Of a DNA stretch of 12,738 bases, positions 5,812-12,738 are shown piece by piece; the first letter of the stretch is position 1; each line of letters starts with the position of its first letter. The position numbers were made by a program, and so were the translations under genes. Location of the stretch: contig JAZNOR010000090.1 of assembly GCA_045589235.1 (NCBI GenBank), forward strand, positions 1-12,738, read 5' to 3'. The notes below the pieces were generated by a model. That model worked only from the letters and a program-made list of their open reading frames with translations, did not search any database and was not told where the DNA came from. Source of the stretch: RGIG7332 sp045589235. GTDB taxonomy: Bacteria; Bacillota; Clostridia; Oscillospirales; JAAYXM01.

Positions 5812-8800
5812 ATGGTCACATTTATTATCGGCAGAGCAGGATGTGGCAAGACGCATCACATAATCCGAAAAATTAAAGAAACCGAGGGCGAGCACATTTT
5901 ACTTGTACCCGAACAGTATTCCCACTCAGTTGAGCGACTTATGTGTTCACTTTGCGGTGATGAAATTTCAAATAAGGCAGAGGTTTTGAGCTTTAACAGA
6001 ATATGTGACCGAATTTTTGCATTTGCAGGCGGCCTTGCGAACAGAACGATTGACAACGGGCATAAAATTTTGCTTATGCACAGGGCACTGTCTTCGGTTA
6101 AAGGACAGTTGAAAGTTTTGGGTAATGCCGCGGCGAAGCCTGAATTTCTGGAAAACTTAATTGAAATTGTTGAGGAAGTTAAAACTTGCCTTATAACACC
6201 TGAAACACTTTGTAATTCGGGTGAGGGACTTCTGGCGGATAAATTGCACGACATCGCGCTTATAACATCGGCATATTCAGGTGAATTTGAAAACGGTACA
6301 ATTGACCCGACTGATAAAATTAAAATAGCTTGCGATCGCGCCAAGATGTCAGGCTTTTTCAAAAATAAAACCGTTTGGATAGACGGATATACAGGATTTT
6401 CGGTGCAGGAAATTCAAATGCTTCGCGTGATTTTTGCGCAGAGCGAATCTTGCACGGTGTCTCTTTGCTTAAACGATGACCCTGAAGAGGGTAGCGGCGC
6501 ATTTTCGATGGCGTGGAGCACATATCACACACTTGCGCGTATTGCAGGAGATAGCAAAATGGTGCGCCTTGAAAATGCGGTGCGCTATAGTTGTGATGCA
6601 CTAAAGCTGGTTGAAAAAGAAATTTTTGCACCTGAAAGTGTTAGTTATAACCCGAACGGAGTTGAGATATATTCCGCACCAAATGCATTTGAGGAGTGCA
6701 AAACGGCGGCGGCGAAAGTAATTGAGCTCAGGAATCAGGGAATGAGATATCGTGACATTGCTGTTTGTGCGCGAAATTGGGCAGAATATGACCGTATGAT
6801 TACTTCTGTTTTCGCTCGCTTTGAAATTCCTATCTATGAAAATAAAAAACAACCTGTTCTCAGCCAGGCGCCGATTTTCTTTGTGCTCAATGCGCTGAAA
6901 ATTATAGCGGATAACTTCCGCTACGATGATGTAATTGCGTATTTAAAAACAGGACTTTGCGGAGTGAGAAACAAAAACTTAGACCGTTTGGAACATTATC
7001 TGTATACTTGGCATATTGAAGGTAAAAAATGGACGGAAAACCGAGACTTTGTTGAAAGCCCGTCGGGCAGAAATGTTGAGATAAGCGATAGTGAAGCTGA
7101 AGAACTGGCGATTATAAATCGTTTGCGCGTGCGTGTTGTAACTCCGCTTTTGAACTTAAAAGCAGCACTGCGCGAAAATTCAACAGGGTTTGGCTTTGCA
7201 AAGGCGCTTTTTGCGTTTTTTAAAGAAATAAATCTTGCGCGAAAACTTGAAGCGCGCACAATTCTTTATAAAATGAAGAACAATCTTGAAACGGCAGAAA
7301 TGTATGAAAGACTGTGGGAAATATTGATTTCTGCAATTCAGGGCATTGTTGACACTCACTCTGAAACACGATTTTCGGTGAGCGATTTTGCTAAAATATT
7401 TTCGCTTATGTTATCGCAATATGAAGTCGGGATGATACCAACAGCGCTTGACCGCGTAAATGTCGGCGATGTTGAACGCCTGGGCGAAGCTCCGGTGAAA
7501 TGCGTTATTTTACTCGGTGCTATTGATGGTCGCCTTCCAATGTATTCGAGTGAGAAAGGTATTTTAAGTGATTCCGAGCGCGAAAAAATTGAGGAACTTG
7601 GCATTACATTGGCAAAAAATCCGCATCGACGTTTAGATAATGAATTTAAAATAATTTACAGCGCCTTAACAACCGCGAGCGATAAAATCATACTTACCGT
7701 TCCCAAGCTTTCGCCGGATGGCGCAGAAACTCAGAGTTCTTTTGTGGTTAAAAATCTCAAAAAACTGTTTCCTACACTTGAGGAGAAAACCCTTGATGAG
7801 GCAGACACATATGCAGTGTCCCCGTGCTTTGACGTTGCCGTAGCAAAGGCGCACCATCAATGGCGTGACAGTGCGCGCAAATATTTTTCAGAAAGTCCGG
7901 AATATGCAGAGAAAATTGCACTTGCACACAGGAATTCGAAAATTCCGCGCGGACCGCTTCGTGACAAAGAAAATATTGAAGCTATTTTTGGCAGAAAAAT
8001 AAGGCTTTCCGCAAGCAGAACAGATAGCTTTAATTCTTGCCGCTATCAGTATTTCTTAAAATACGGTTTATATCTTAAACCTAAACGTCGTGCAAGCTTT
8101 GACGCTCTTGAGGTGGGAACATTCATACACGAAGTTTTGGAAATCACACTAAAAGAAGTTAAAGCACGTGGCGGTCATAAGAAAGTAGGCCTGTCCGATG
8201 TATTTGACATTGCAGATGCAGCAATTGAAGATTTTATTGTGAAAAAGCTCGGTAATTTTATTGGTAAATCTGCGCGTTTTAAAGCGCAATTTATGCGCCT
8301 TAAAGCAAATGTCCACGATATTTTAAAAAATATTCATGAGGAGCTTTGCAATTCTAAATTTGAGCCGGTTGATTTTGAACTTAAATTTTCAAATAACGAT
8401 GGAGATTTGCCGGCACTTTCCGTTTGCGGCGACGGATACGAAGTAACACTTGAGGGCTTTGTTGACCGTGTTGATGCCTGCACGCTGGATGATACGCTTT
8501 ATCTTCGAGTTGTTGATTACAAGACGGGAAGTAAGAATTTTAACGTAAACGAAGTGTTAAACGGGCTTAATATGCAGCTTCTTCTGTATCTGTTCACGTT
8601 GTGTGATTTAGGCGCAAAACGATACGGTAAAAATCCAACTCCGGCAGGAGTTTTGTATATGCCGGCTCGTGACCTTGTATACTCTGCGACAGGCGGCGAG
8701 AGCGATGATGAAATTTCGCTTGCACGTGATGCAAAGAAGAAACGCAGCGGCCTTCTGCTCGATAAAAAAGAACTATACAGTGATAAGGAATTTTTGCCGA

Positions 8801-9066
8801 TAAAATTTAAAAAAGATGGCAATTTTGATTCTAAATCATCGGTTGCAACGAGCGATGAGTTTGCTAAAATTTCAAAGAGAATAAATAAAATTTTAAAGAA
8901 CATAGGCGAAGAGCTTACATGTGGAATCATCAATGCAAACCCATATTATAAGAACGCGAGCGAGAGTGCTTGTGACTTTTGTGATATGCGCGGTGCTTGC
9001 CACTTTGATCCGAGTGAGGGAGATATGAAACGCTATTTATTTACCGTTGGAATGGAGGACTGCTGA
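5812..9066 (+). CDS. addB: ATP-dependent helicase/nuclease AddAB, subunit B
   Basis: AddB pairs with AddA to resect double-strand breaks to a 3' overhang for RecA; AddB carries the nuclease that cuts one strand and the Chi-reading pseudo-helicase. The 1084-residue product opens with a Walker A motif GRAGCGKT (7-14) and LVPEQYSHSVERL (31-43), typical of AddB. VILLGAIDGRLPM (565-577) marks the second helicase-like domain. The C-terminal PD-(D/E)XK nuclease has H773 (GTFIHEVLE), D885 (GFVDRVD), D902 and K904 (VVDYKTG) and Q922 (MQLLLY). Four cysteines, C743 and C1054-x2-C1057-x5-C1063, match the iron-sulphur staple around the nuclease with the same spacing as in Bacillus AddB. All key residues are present. 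Length is slightly under the Bacillus protein (about 1166). The start has GAGGGAG and AAGGTG just upstream. It precedes addA by one base. Confidence 0.97.
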   Translation: MVTFIIGRAGCGKTHHIIRKIKETEGEHILLVPEQYSHSVERLMCSLCGDEISNKAEVLSFNRICDRIFAFAGGLANRTIDNGHKILLMHRALSSVKGQLKVLGNAAAKPEFLENLIEIVEEVKTCLITPETLCNSGEGLLADKLHDIALITSAYSGEFENGTIDPTDKIKIACDRAKMSGFFKNKTVWIDGYTGFSVQEIQMLRVIFAQSESCTVSLCLNDDPEEGSGAFSMAWSTYHTLARIAGDSKMVRLENAVRYSCDALKLVEKEIFAPESVSYNPNGVEIYSAPNAFEECKTAAAKVIELRNQGMRYRDIAVCARNWAEYDRMITSVFARFEIPIYENKKQPVLSQAPIFFVLNALKIIADNFRYDDVIAYLKTGLCGVRNKNLDRLEHYLYTWHIEGKKWTENRDFVESPSGRNVEISDSEAEELAIINRLRVRVVTPLLNLKAALRENSTGFGFAKALFAFFKEINLARKLEARTILYKMKNNLETAEMYERLWEILISAIQGIVDTHSETRFSVSDFAKIFSLMLSQYEVGMIPTALDRVNVGDVERLGEAPVKCVILLGAIDGRLPMYSSEKGILSDSEREKIEELGITLAKNPHRRLDNEFKIIYSALTTASDKIILTVPKLSPDGAETQSSFVVKNLKKLFPTLEEKTLDEADTYAVSPCFDVAVAKAHHQWRDSARKYFSESPEYAEKIALAHRNSKIPRGPLRDKENIEAIFGRKIRLSASRTDSFNSCRYQYFLKYGLYLKPKRRASFDALEVGTFIHEVLEITLKEVKARGGHKKVGLSDVFDIADAAIEDFIVKKLGNFIGKSARFKAQFMRLKANVHDILKNIHEELCNSKFEPVDFELKFSNNDGDLPALSVCGDGYEVTLEGFVDRVDACTLDDTLYLRVVDYKTGSKNFNVNEVLNGLNMQLLLYLFTLCDLGAKRYGKNPTPAGVLYMPARDLVYSATGGESDDEISLARDAKKKRSGLLLDKKELYSDKEFLPIKFKKDGNFDSKSSVATSDEFAKISKRINKILKNIGEELTCGIINANPYYKNASESACDFCDMRGACHFDPSEGDMKRYLFTVGMEDC

Positions 9067-9067
9067 T

Positions 9068-12000
9068 ATGGCTGTTATGTGGACAAATGACCAATTAAAG
9101 GCAATAGACAGCAGACACGGAACTCTGCTCGTTTCTGCGGCGGCAGGAAGCGGTAAAACTGCGGTTTTGGTTGAGCGATTGCTTAAGATGGTCGCAAACG
9201 AAAAAAAGGATATTGACAAATTCCTTATGATTACATACACAAATGCTGCGGCATCTGAGTTGCGTGCAAAAATCATAGCGGCTTTGTCGGATAAGATTGC
9301 AGAAAATCCGCGCGATAAGCATCTTGCAAAGCAGATGCGGCTTGTGCATCGCGCAAATATTTCAACAATTCATGCGTATTGTACTCAGGTTTTGCGCACA
9401 CACGGCCACTTTGTGAATGTTTCTAGCGATTTTAAAATCATTGATGAGAATGAAGCAAAAATTTTAAGAAGCATGGTTTTAGATGATTTGCTGGAAGAGG
9501 AATACGCAAACGCCGATAATGATTTTACTTTGCTTTGTGATGCTCTTGGCGGTGAGCGAGATGATAAAAAGATAGCTGATACGATTTTATCTTTACATGC
9601 AAAAAGCAGAACGCATCCCAACCCCAAAGCGTGGCTTGAAGCTTGTGCAAATATGTATGAGGGCGAGAGCACCGTTTGGCAGGAGAACGTTGTTACATAT
9701 ATCAGTGAAATTTGTGAATATATGCGCTCGCGTTTTGAATCGCTTATAGTGGCAGTCAGAGATGATGCGGTGATTTTTGATGCATATAGTCAGACGCTTA
9801 TGTCCGATATGGCGAAAATTGAAAGAATGTGCGCAACGCGTGATTGGGACGAGCTTGCAGCAGTTGTTTGCAGCATTGAGTTTGAGAAATTACCTGCGGC
9901 TAAAAAAGCAGAAAATGAAGTGCTTAAAAAATTAGTGCAAAGTGAGCGCAAGTGGGTGAAAGATGAGATTCGCGCACTTTCTGAAAAATATCTTTGCAGA
10001 AGCAGTGAAAAAATTAAAAATGAAATTCGTGAGTTAAAGCCGATTGCGCGAAAGCTCTGTGCTTTAGCTTATGAACTTGATGTTCGCTTTAGCGAAGAAA
10101 AACTAAAGCGAGGAGAGTTGGATTATGCTGATTTGGAGCATAAGGCAATTGAGCTTTTAGTTGAGGATTATGACGAGGAAAACGATAAGGTTTATCCTAC
10201 CGCGCTTGCAAAGGAGTTATCCGCGGATTTTTACGAAATAATGGTCGATGAGTATCAGGATTCGAACTGTATCCAGGATGTGATTTTTCGATCGATATCT
10301 AAGGATGAGCAAAATTTAACCATGGTTGGCGATTTGAAACAGTCTATTTACCGTTTCCGTCTTGCTGACCCAACGATTTTCTTAAGAAAATACAAGAGGT
10401 TTTCGGATTATGATAATGCAGGTGATGGTGAGGCGCGCGTTGTTAACTTATCAAAGAATTTCCGTTCGCGCCATGAGGTTTTAGACACCTGTAATGCATA
10501 CTTCTCGCTTATGATGTCTGAACGTCTGGGTGAACTTGATTACACCGAGAGAGAGTTTCTATACTTGGGAAAGACGGAAGACGATAAGAAGCTTGATTGC
10601 GCAAGTGAGCTCGTTGTTATCGATTTAAAAGAGGAGGGAGACGATGAGCTTTCGCAAAGCGCGCGTGAAGTGGAGGCAAGCTATATCGCAACGCGAATTA
10701 GTGAGCTTGTTGCGAGTGGTAAAAAATACGGAGATATTGTAATTCTTCTTCGCTCGCTTGCGTCGCGCGCAGAAATTTATGAGCGAGTGCTTCGTGAGTA
10801 TGATATACCTTGTGTATGTGAGAGAAAAGAGGGAATTTTAGGCTCGGTTGAAGCTGGAATTTTAATATCTTTTCTGCAAACAATTGACAACCCACTATGG
10901 GATGTATCGCTTGTAAGCACATTGCGTTCGCCACTTTTCGGATTTACTGCGGATGACCTTGCATACATTCGCAGACATAAGAAAGGCTTTTTCTTCGACG
11001 CTCTTAACGATGCGGCACGCGAGGATAGCGAAACAAGCATAAAGTGCCGCGATTTTTTAGGCATCTTAGGAGAATTCCGAACTCTTGCGGGCGAAATTGG
11101 CTCAGACGAGCTTATTTGGCGACTTCTGGACACTACTTTTGCGCGCGGAATGTTTGGCGCAATGGAAAATGGAAATGTCAGAGTTTCTCATCTGCACGAT
11201 GTTTATTATGCGGCAGAACGATTTGAACAGAACGGATTTAGGGGGCTCCATGCTTTTTTAAACCACATTGCAAAAATTACAGAAACAGGTGGCGATATTG
11301 CGAGCAATTCAAGTATGGAGAATTCCGATGCCGTTAGAATCATGTCTATTCACAAGTCAAAAGGTCTTGAGTTTCCGATTGTTTTCCTTGCAGACTGCAA
11401 CAGAATATTCAATGAAATGGACTTGCGCGAGCAAGTTATTACGCATCCGAAATTAGGCTTGGGATTAAATTTTCGCAACACACGCCTGCGCTCGGAAAAT
11501 CCCACTATTGCGCGCCATGCAATTGAAATTGCGCTTAAAAATGAAATGAAGAGCGAGGAGTTGCGTGTGCTTTACGTTGCGATGACTAGAGCAAAGGATA
11601 AGCTCATAACACTTTGCACCGAGAAAAATGCAGAAACGCGTATGGAAAAAGCTCTTGGAATGTTTTCGGGAAATAAAATTTCGCCGATAGCACTGCTTCG
11701 AGCATATAGTGCGGATTTATGGTTTTTACTTCCGCATTTTGCTAATAGTGATATATTTAAATTTGAAACAGTTAAAAAATCAGACATTCCTGAACCGGAA
11801 AAAAGATATGCAAAAGACATAAATATCAATGTGCAGACTGAGCAGGTTAATAAGCTTCGGGAACGATTTTCGTTTAAATATCCGTATATGGAAGCGGTAA
11901 ATACTGAGAGCAAATTAACTGCAACGGGTATTGCGCATAGCGGCGTAATTAGAAGACGCCACTTTGCACGTCCACAGTTTAAAACGAAGGAAGGGCTTAG

Positions 12001-12478
12001 TGCTACAGAGCGCGGAATTGCTCTGCATCTTGCAATGCAGCTTATTGATTTTTCAAAATGCAAGAAGCTTTCAGATGTGTGTGATGAGCTTTTGCGCCTT
12101 AAAGACGGTGAATATTTATCTCCCGAGCAGTACGATACAATTGACGCAAAGAAAATATTTGCGTTTTTTGAATCGGATTTGGGCAGAAGTGCAATGCAAA
12201 GCGAATTTATGCGCCGTGAGTTTAATTTCTCGCGCCTTATAGAGGTTTGCGACGGAGAGACAGCACTTTTACAGGGCGTTGTTGACCTTATGTTTGAAAA
12301 GAACGGAGAAATCGTTTTAGTTGATTTTAAGAGTGACAAAAATATAGACGATGAAACAAATGAGCAGTATGCACGCCAGCTTAATGTCTATACAGAGGCA
12401 ATTGAAGCAATTATGAAAAAGACCGTTTCTTCGCGCCATATCTATTATTTGCAGCATAGTCAGGATGTAATTTTATAA
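9068..12478 (+). CDS. addA: ATP-dependent helicase/nuclease AddAB, subunit A
   Basis: AddA is the superfamily 1A, 3'-5' translocating helicase of AddAB and also carries the second nuclease domain. The 1136-residue product shows the UvrD-like motifs in order: Walker A AAAGSGKT (24-31), TYTNAAASELRAKI (57-70), STIHAYC (99-105), motif II DEYQD (394-398), motif III GDLKQSIYRFR (421-431), motif IV NFRSR (464-468), motif V SIHKSKGLEFP (760-770) and motif VI VAMTRAKD (837-844). The C-terminal nuclease keeps H987, D1073 (GVVD), D1086 and K1088 (LVDFKSDK). The ATG at 9068 is chosen because GGAGG (9054-9058) lies 9 bases upstream inside addB; a TTG 21 bases earlier in the same frame has no better site and overlaps addB. 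One base separates it from the addB stop codon, so translation is likely coupled, giving balanced subunits. No intrinsic terminator follows. Confidence 0.97.
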   Translation: MAVMWTNDQLKAIDSRHGTLLVSAAAGSGKTAVLVERLLKMVANEKKDIDKFLMITYTNAAASELRAKIIAALSDKIAENPRDKHLAKQMRLVHRANISTIHAYCTQVLRTHGHFVNVSSDFKIIDENEAKILRSMVLDDLLEEEYANADNDFTLLCDALGGERDDKKIADTILSLHAKSRTHPNPKAWLEACANMYEGESTVWQENVVTYISEICEYMRSRFESLIVAVRDDAVIFDAYSQTLMSDMAKIERMCATRDWDELAAVVCSIEFEKLPAAKKAENEVLKKLVQSERKWVKDEIRALSEKYLCRSSEKIKNEIRELKPIARKLCALAYELDVRFSEEKLKRGELDYADLEHKAIELLVEDYDEENDKVYPTALAKELSADFYEIMVDEYQDSNCIQDVIFRSISKDEQNLTMVGDLKQSIYRFRLADPTIFLRKYKRFSDYDNAGDGEARVVNLSKNFRSRHEVLDTCNAYFSLMMSERLGELDYTEREFLYLGKTEDDKKLDCASELVVIDLKEEGDDELSQSAREVEASYIATRISELVASGKKYGDIVILLRSLASRAEIYERVLREYDIPCVCERKEGILGSVEAGILISFLQTIDNPLWDVSLVSTLRSPLFGFTADDLAYIRRHKKGFFFDALNDAAREDSETSIKCRDFLGILGEFRTLAGEIGSDELIWRLLDTTFARGMFGAMENGNVRVSHLHDVYYAAERFEQNGFRGLHAFLNHIAKITETGGDIASNSSMENSDAVRIMSIHKSKGLEFPIVFLADCNRIFNEMDLREQVITHPKLGLGLNFRNTRLRSENPTIARHAIEIALKNEMKSEELRVLYVAMTRAKDKLITLCTEKNAETRMEKALGMFSGNKISPIALLRAYSADLWFLLPHFANSDIFKFETVKKSDIPEPEKRYAKDININVQTEQVNKLRERFSFKYPYMEAVNTESKLTATGIAHSGVIRRRHFARPQFKTKEGLSATERGIALHLAMQLIDFSKCKKLSDVCDELLRLKDGEYLSPEQYDTIDAKKIFAFFESDLGRSAMQSEFMRREFNFSRLIEVCDGETALLQGVVDLMFEKNGEIVLVDFKSDKNIDDETNEQYARQLNVYTEAIEAIMKKTVSSRHIYYLQHSQDVIL

Positions 12479-12506
12479 AAAAATTTAAAAAAACAAAAAT
12501 TTGCTC

Positions 12507-12535
12507 TTGATTTTACTTAAAAGTTGTGGTATTAT
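12507..12535 (+). promoter_or_regulatory. Promoter of rpmE
   Basis: TTGATT (12507-12512) and TATTAT (12530-12535) are 17 bases apart. The transcript would begin near 12541, giving a leader of about 38 bases. The AT-rich stretch before it (12479-12506) has no GC-rich hairpin, so transcripts from addA may also read through into rpmE. Confidence 0.7.
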
Positions 12536-12550
12536 CTATATACTATGTAG

Positions 12551-12575
12551 ATTTGTTGCTCGAAAGAGGTGAAAT
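12551..12575 (+). promoter_or_regulatory. Candidate rpmE leader hairpin covering the ribosome binding site
   Basis: CTC (12559-12561) pairs with GAG (12566-12568) around a GAAA loop (12562-12565), a stable GNRA tetraloop, and ATTT (12551-12554) can pair with AAAT (12572-12575) beyond an internal loop. The GAG belongs to the Shine-Dalgarno sequence GAGGTG (12566-12571). Firmicutes L31 genes are known to carry autoregulatory leader RNAs, so this could be one, but I cannot match it to a published consensus by eye. Confidence 0.3.
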
Positions 12576-12578
12576 GTA

Positions 12579-12738
12579 ATGAAGGAAGGAATTCATCCGA
12601 AGTATGAACAGACCAAGATTGTCTGTGCATGCGGTGAAGTTATAGAGACCGGTTCTACCAAGGAGAACCTGCGTATCGATGTATGCTCAAAATGCCATCC
12701 GTTTTTCACCGGCAAGCAGAAGCTTGTTGATACTGGTG
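12579..12738 (+). CDS. rpmE: 50S ribosomal protein L31, zinc-binding type (partial, 3' end outside window)
   Basis: The 53 residues visible begin MKEGIHPKYEQTKIVCACGE and contain the family core HPFFTGKQKLVDTG (40-53). L31 bridges the small and large ribosomal subunits. The zinc ligands C16, C18, C36 and C39 (CxC and CxxC) are all present, so this is the zinc-dependent C+ form and not the zinc-free paralogue used under zinc shortage. Full-length L31 has about 65-70 residues, so only the last 12-17 are missing. The start is supported by GAGGTG (12566-12571) 7 bases upstream. It has its own promoter 101 bases after addA. The nearby DtxR-family gene is 10 kb away, and I see no reason to link its regulation with this gene. 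Confidence 0.96.
   Translation, partial: MKEGIHPKYEQTKIVCACGEVIETGSTKENLRIDVCSKCHPFFTGKQKLVDTG

Noticed and set aside
8517..8933. 138-codon open frame on the - strand within addB
   Set aside because: It is antisense to the AddB nuclease domain, with no supporting start signal.
9047..9067. addA start at the TTG at 9047
   Set aside because: It would overlap addB and lacks a good ribosome binding site; GGAGG at 9054-9058 points to the ATG at 9068.
11572..12339. Long 255-codon open frame on the - strand within addA
   Set aside because: It lies wholly antisense to the conserved nuclease end of addA, has no recognisable domain and no ribosome binding site, and such frames are common opposite codon-biased genes.
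12574..12579. ATG-TAA start-stop pair overlapping the rpmE start codon
   Set aside because: It sits only 2 bases from the ribosome binding site, too close for efficient initiation, and is probably a chance product of an AT-rich leader.
1..12738. CRISPR arrays, tRNA or rRNA genes, insertion sequences, prophage or attachment sites
   Set aside because: I found no regularly spaced repeats, no tRNA-like clover leaf, no transposase or integrase motifs and no terminal inverted repeats. Coding and short promoter regions explain nearly all of the window.

Overview
The window looks like ordinary chromosome from a moderately AT-rich, Gram-positive-type anaerobe, most likely a member of the Clostridia (Oscillospirales/Ruminococcaceae-like). 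I infer this from strong AGGAGG-type ribosome binding sites, sigma-A-like TTGACA/TATAAT promoters, AddAB instead of RecBCD, a short clostridial-type DtxR regulator, a zinc-type ribosomal protein L31, and a GH115-type alpha-glucuronidase that suggests plant hemicellulose use. The taxon is an inference. I see no mobile element, CRISPR array, tRNA or rRNA.

Left part (1-3550, all + strand). The end of an unidentified gene (1-120) is followed by a probable terminator. A near-consensus promoter then drives a 646-residue GH115-like glycoside hydrolase without a signal peptide. Six bases after its stop codon lies the -35 box of a second strong promoter, which serves a 126-residue DtxR/MntR-family metal regulator. 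A perfect hairpin overlaps the stop codon of that gene. A 289-residue NAT_N/GNAT_C-type acyltransferase gene follows and ends at a bidirectional terminator (about 3521-3550).

Middle part (3551-5699, all - strand). Reading leftward from a divergent promoter region: hflX (ribosome-associated GTPase), yigZ (IMPACT/UPF0029 family, 4 bases after hflX), then a small acidic protein with a ribbon-helix-helix-like layout, which has its own candidate promoter containing a palindrome.

Right part (5812-12738, + strand). addB and addA encode the two subunits of the AddAB helicase-nuclease, which processes double-strand breaks for RecA-dependent repair. They are separated by one base and all expected catalytic and Fe-S residues are present. 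After 100 bases with a promoter and a short, possibly regulatory leader, rpmE (ribosomal protein L31) runs off the right edge.

Most of this is housekeeping. I do not see a clear new multi-gene system. The least ordinary items are the DtxR-acyltransferase pair with a hairpin over the stop codon, the orphan acidic small protein with an operator-like palindrome, the cytoplasmic GH115 enzyme, and the rpmE leader in which a GNRA-loop hairpin covers part of the ribosome binding site. Gene starts were corrected where ribosome binding sites or promoters rule out longer frames: 2243 for the regulator, 2651 for the acyltransferase and 9068 for addA.
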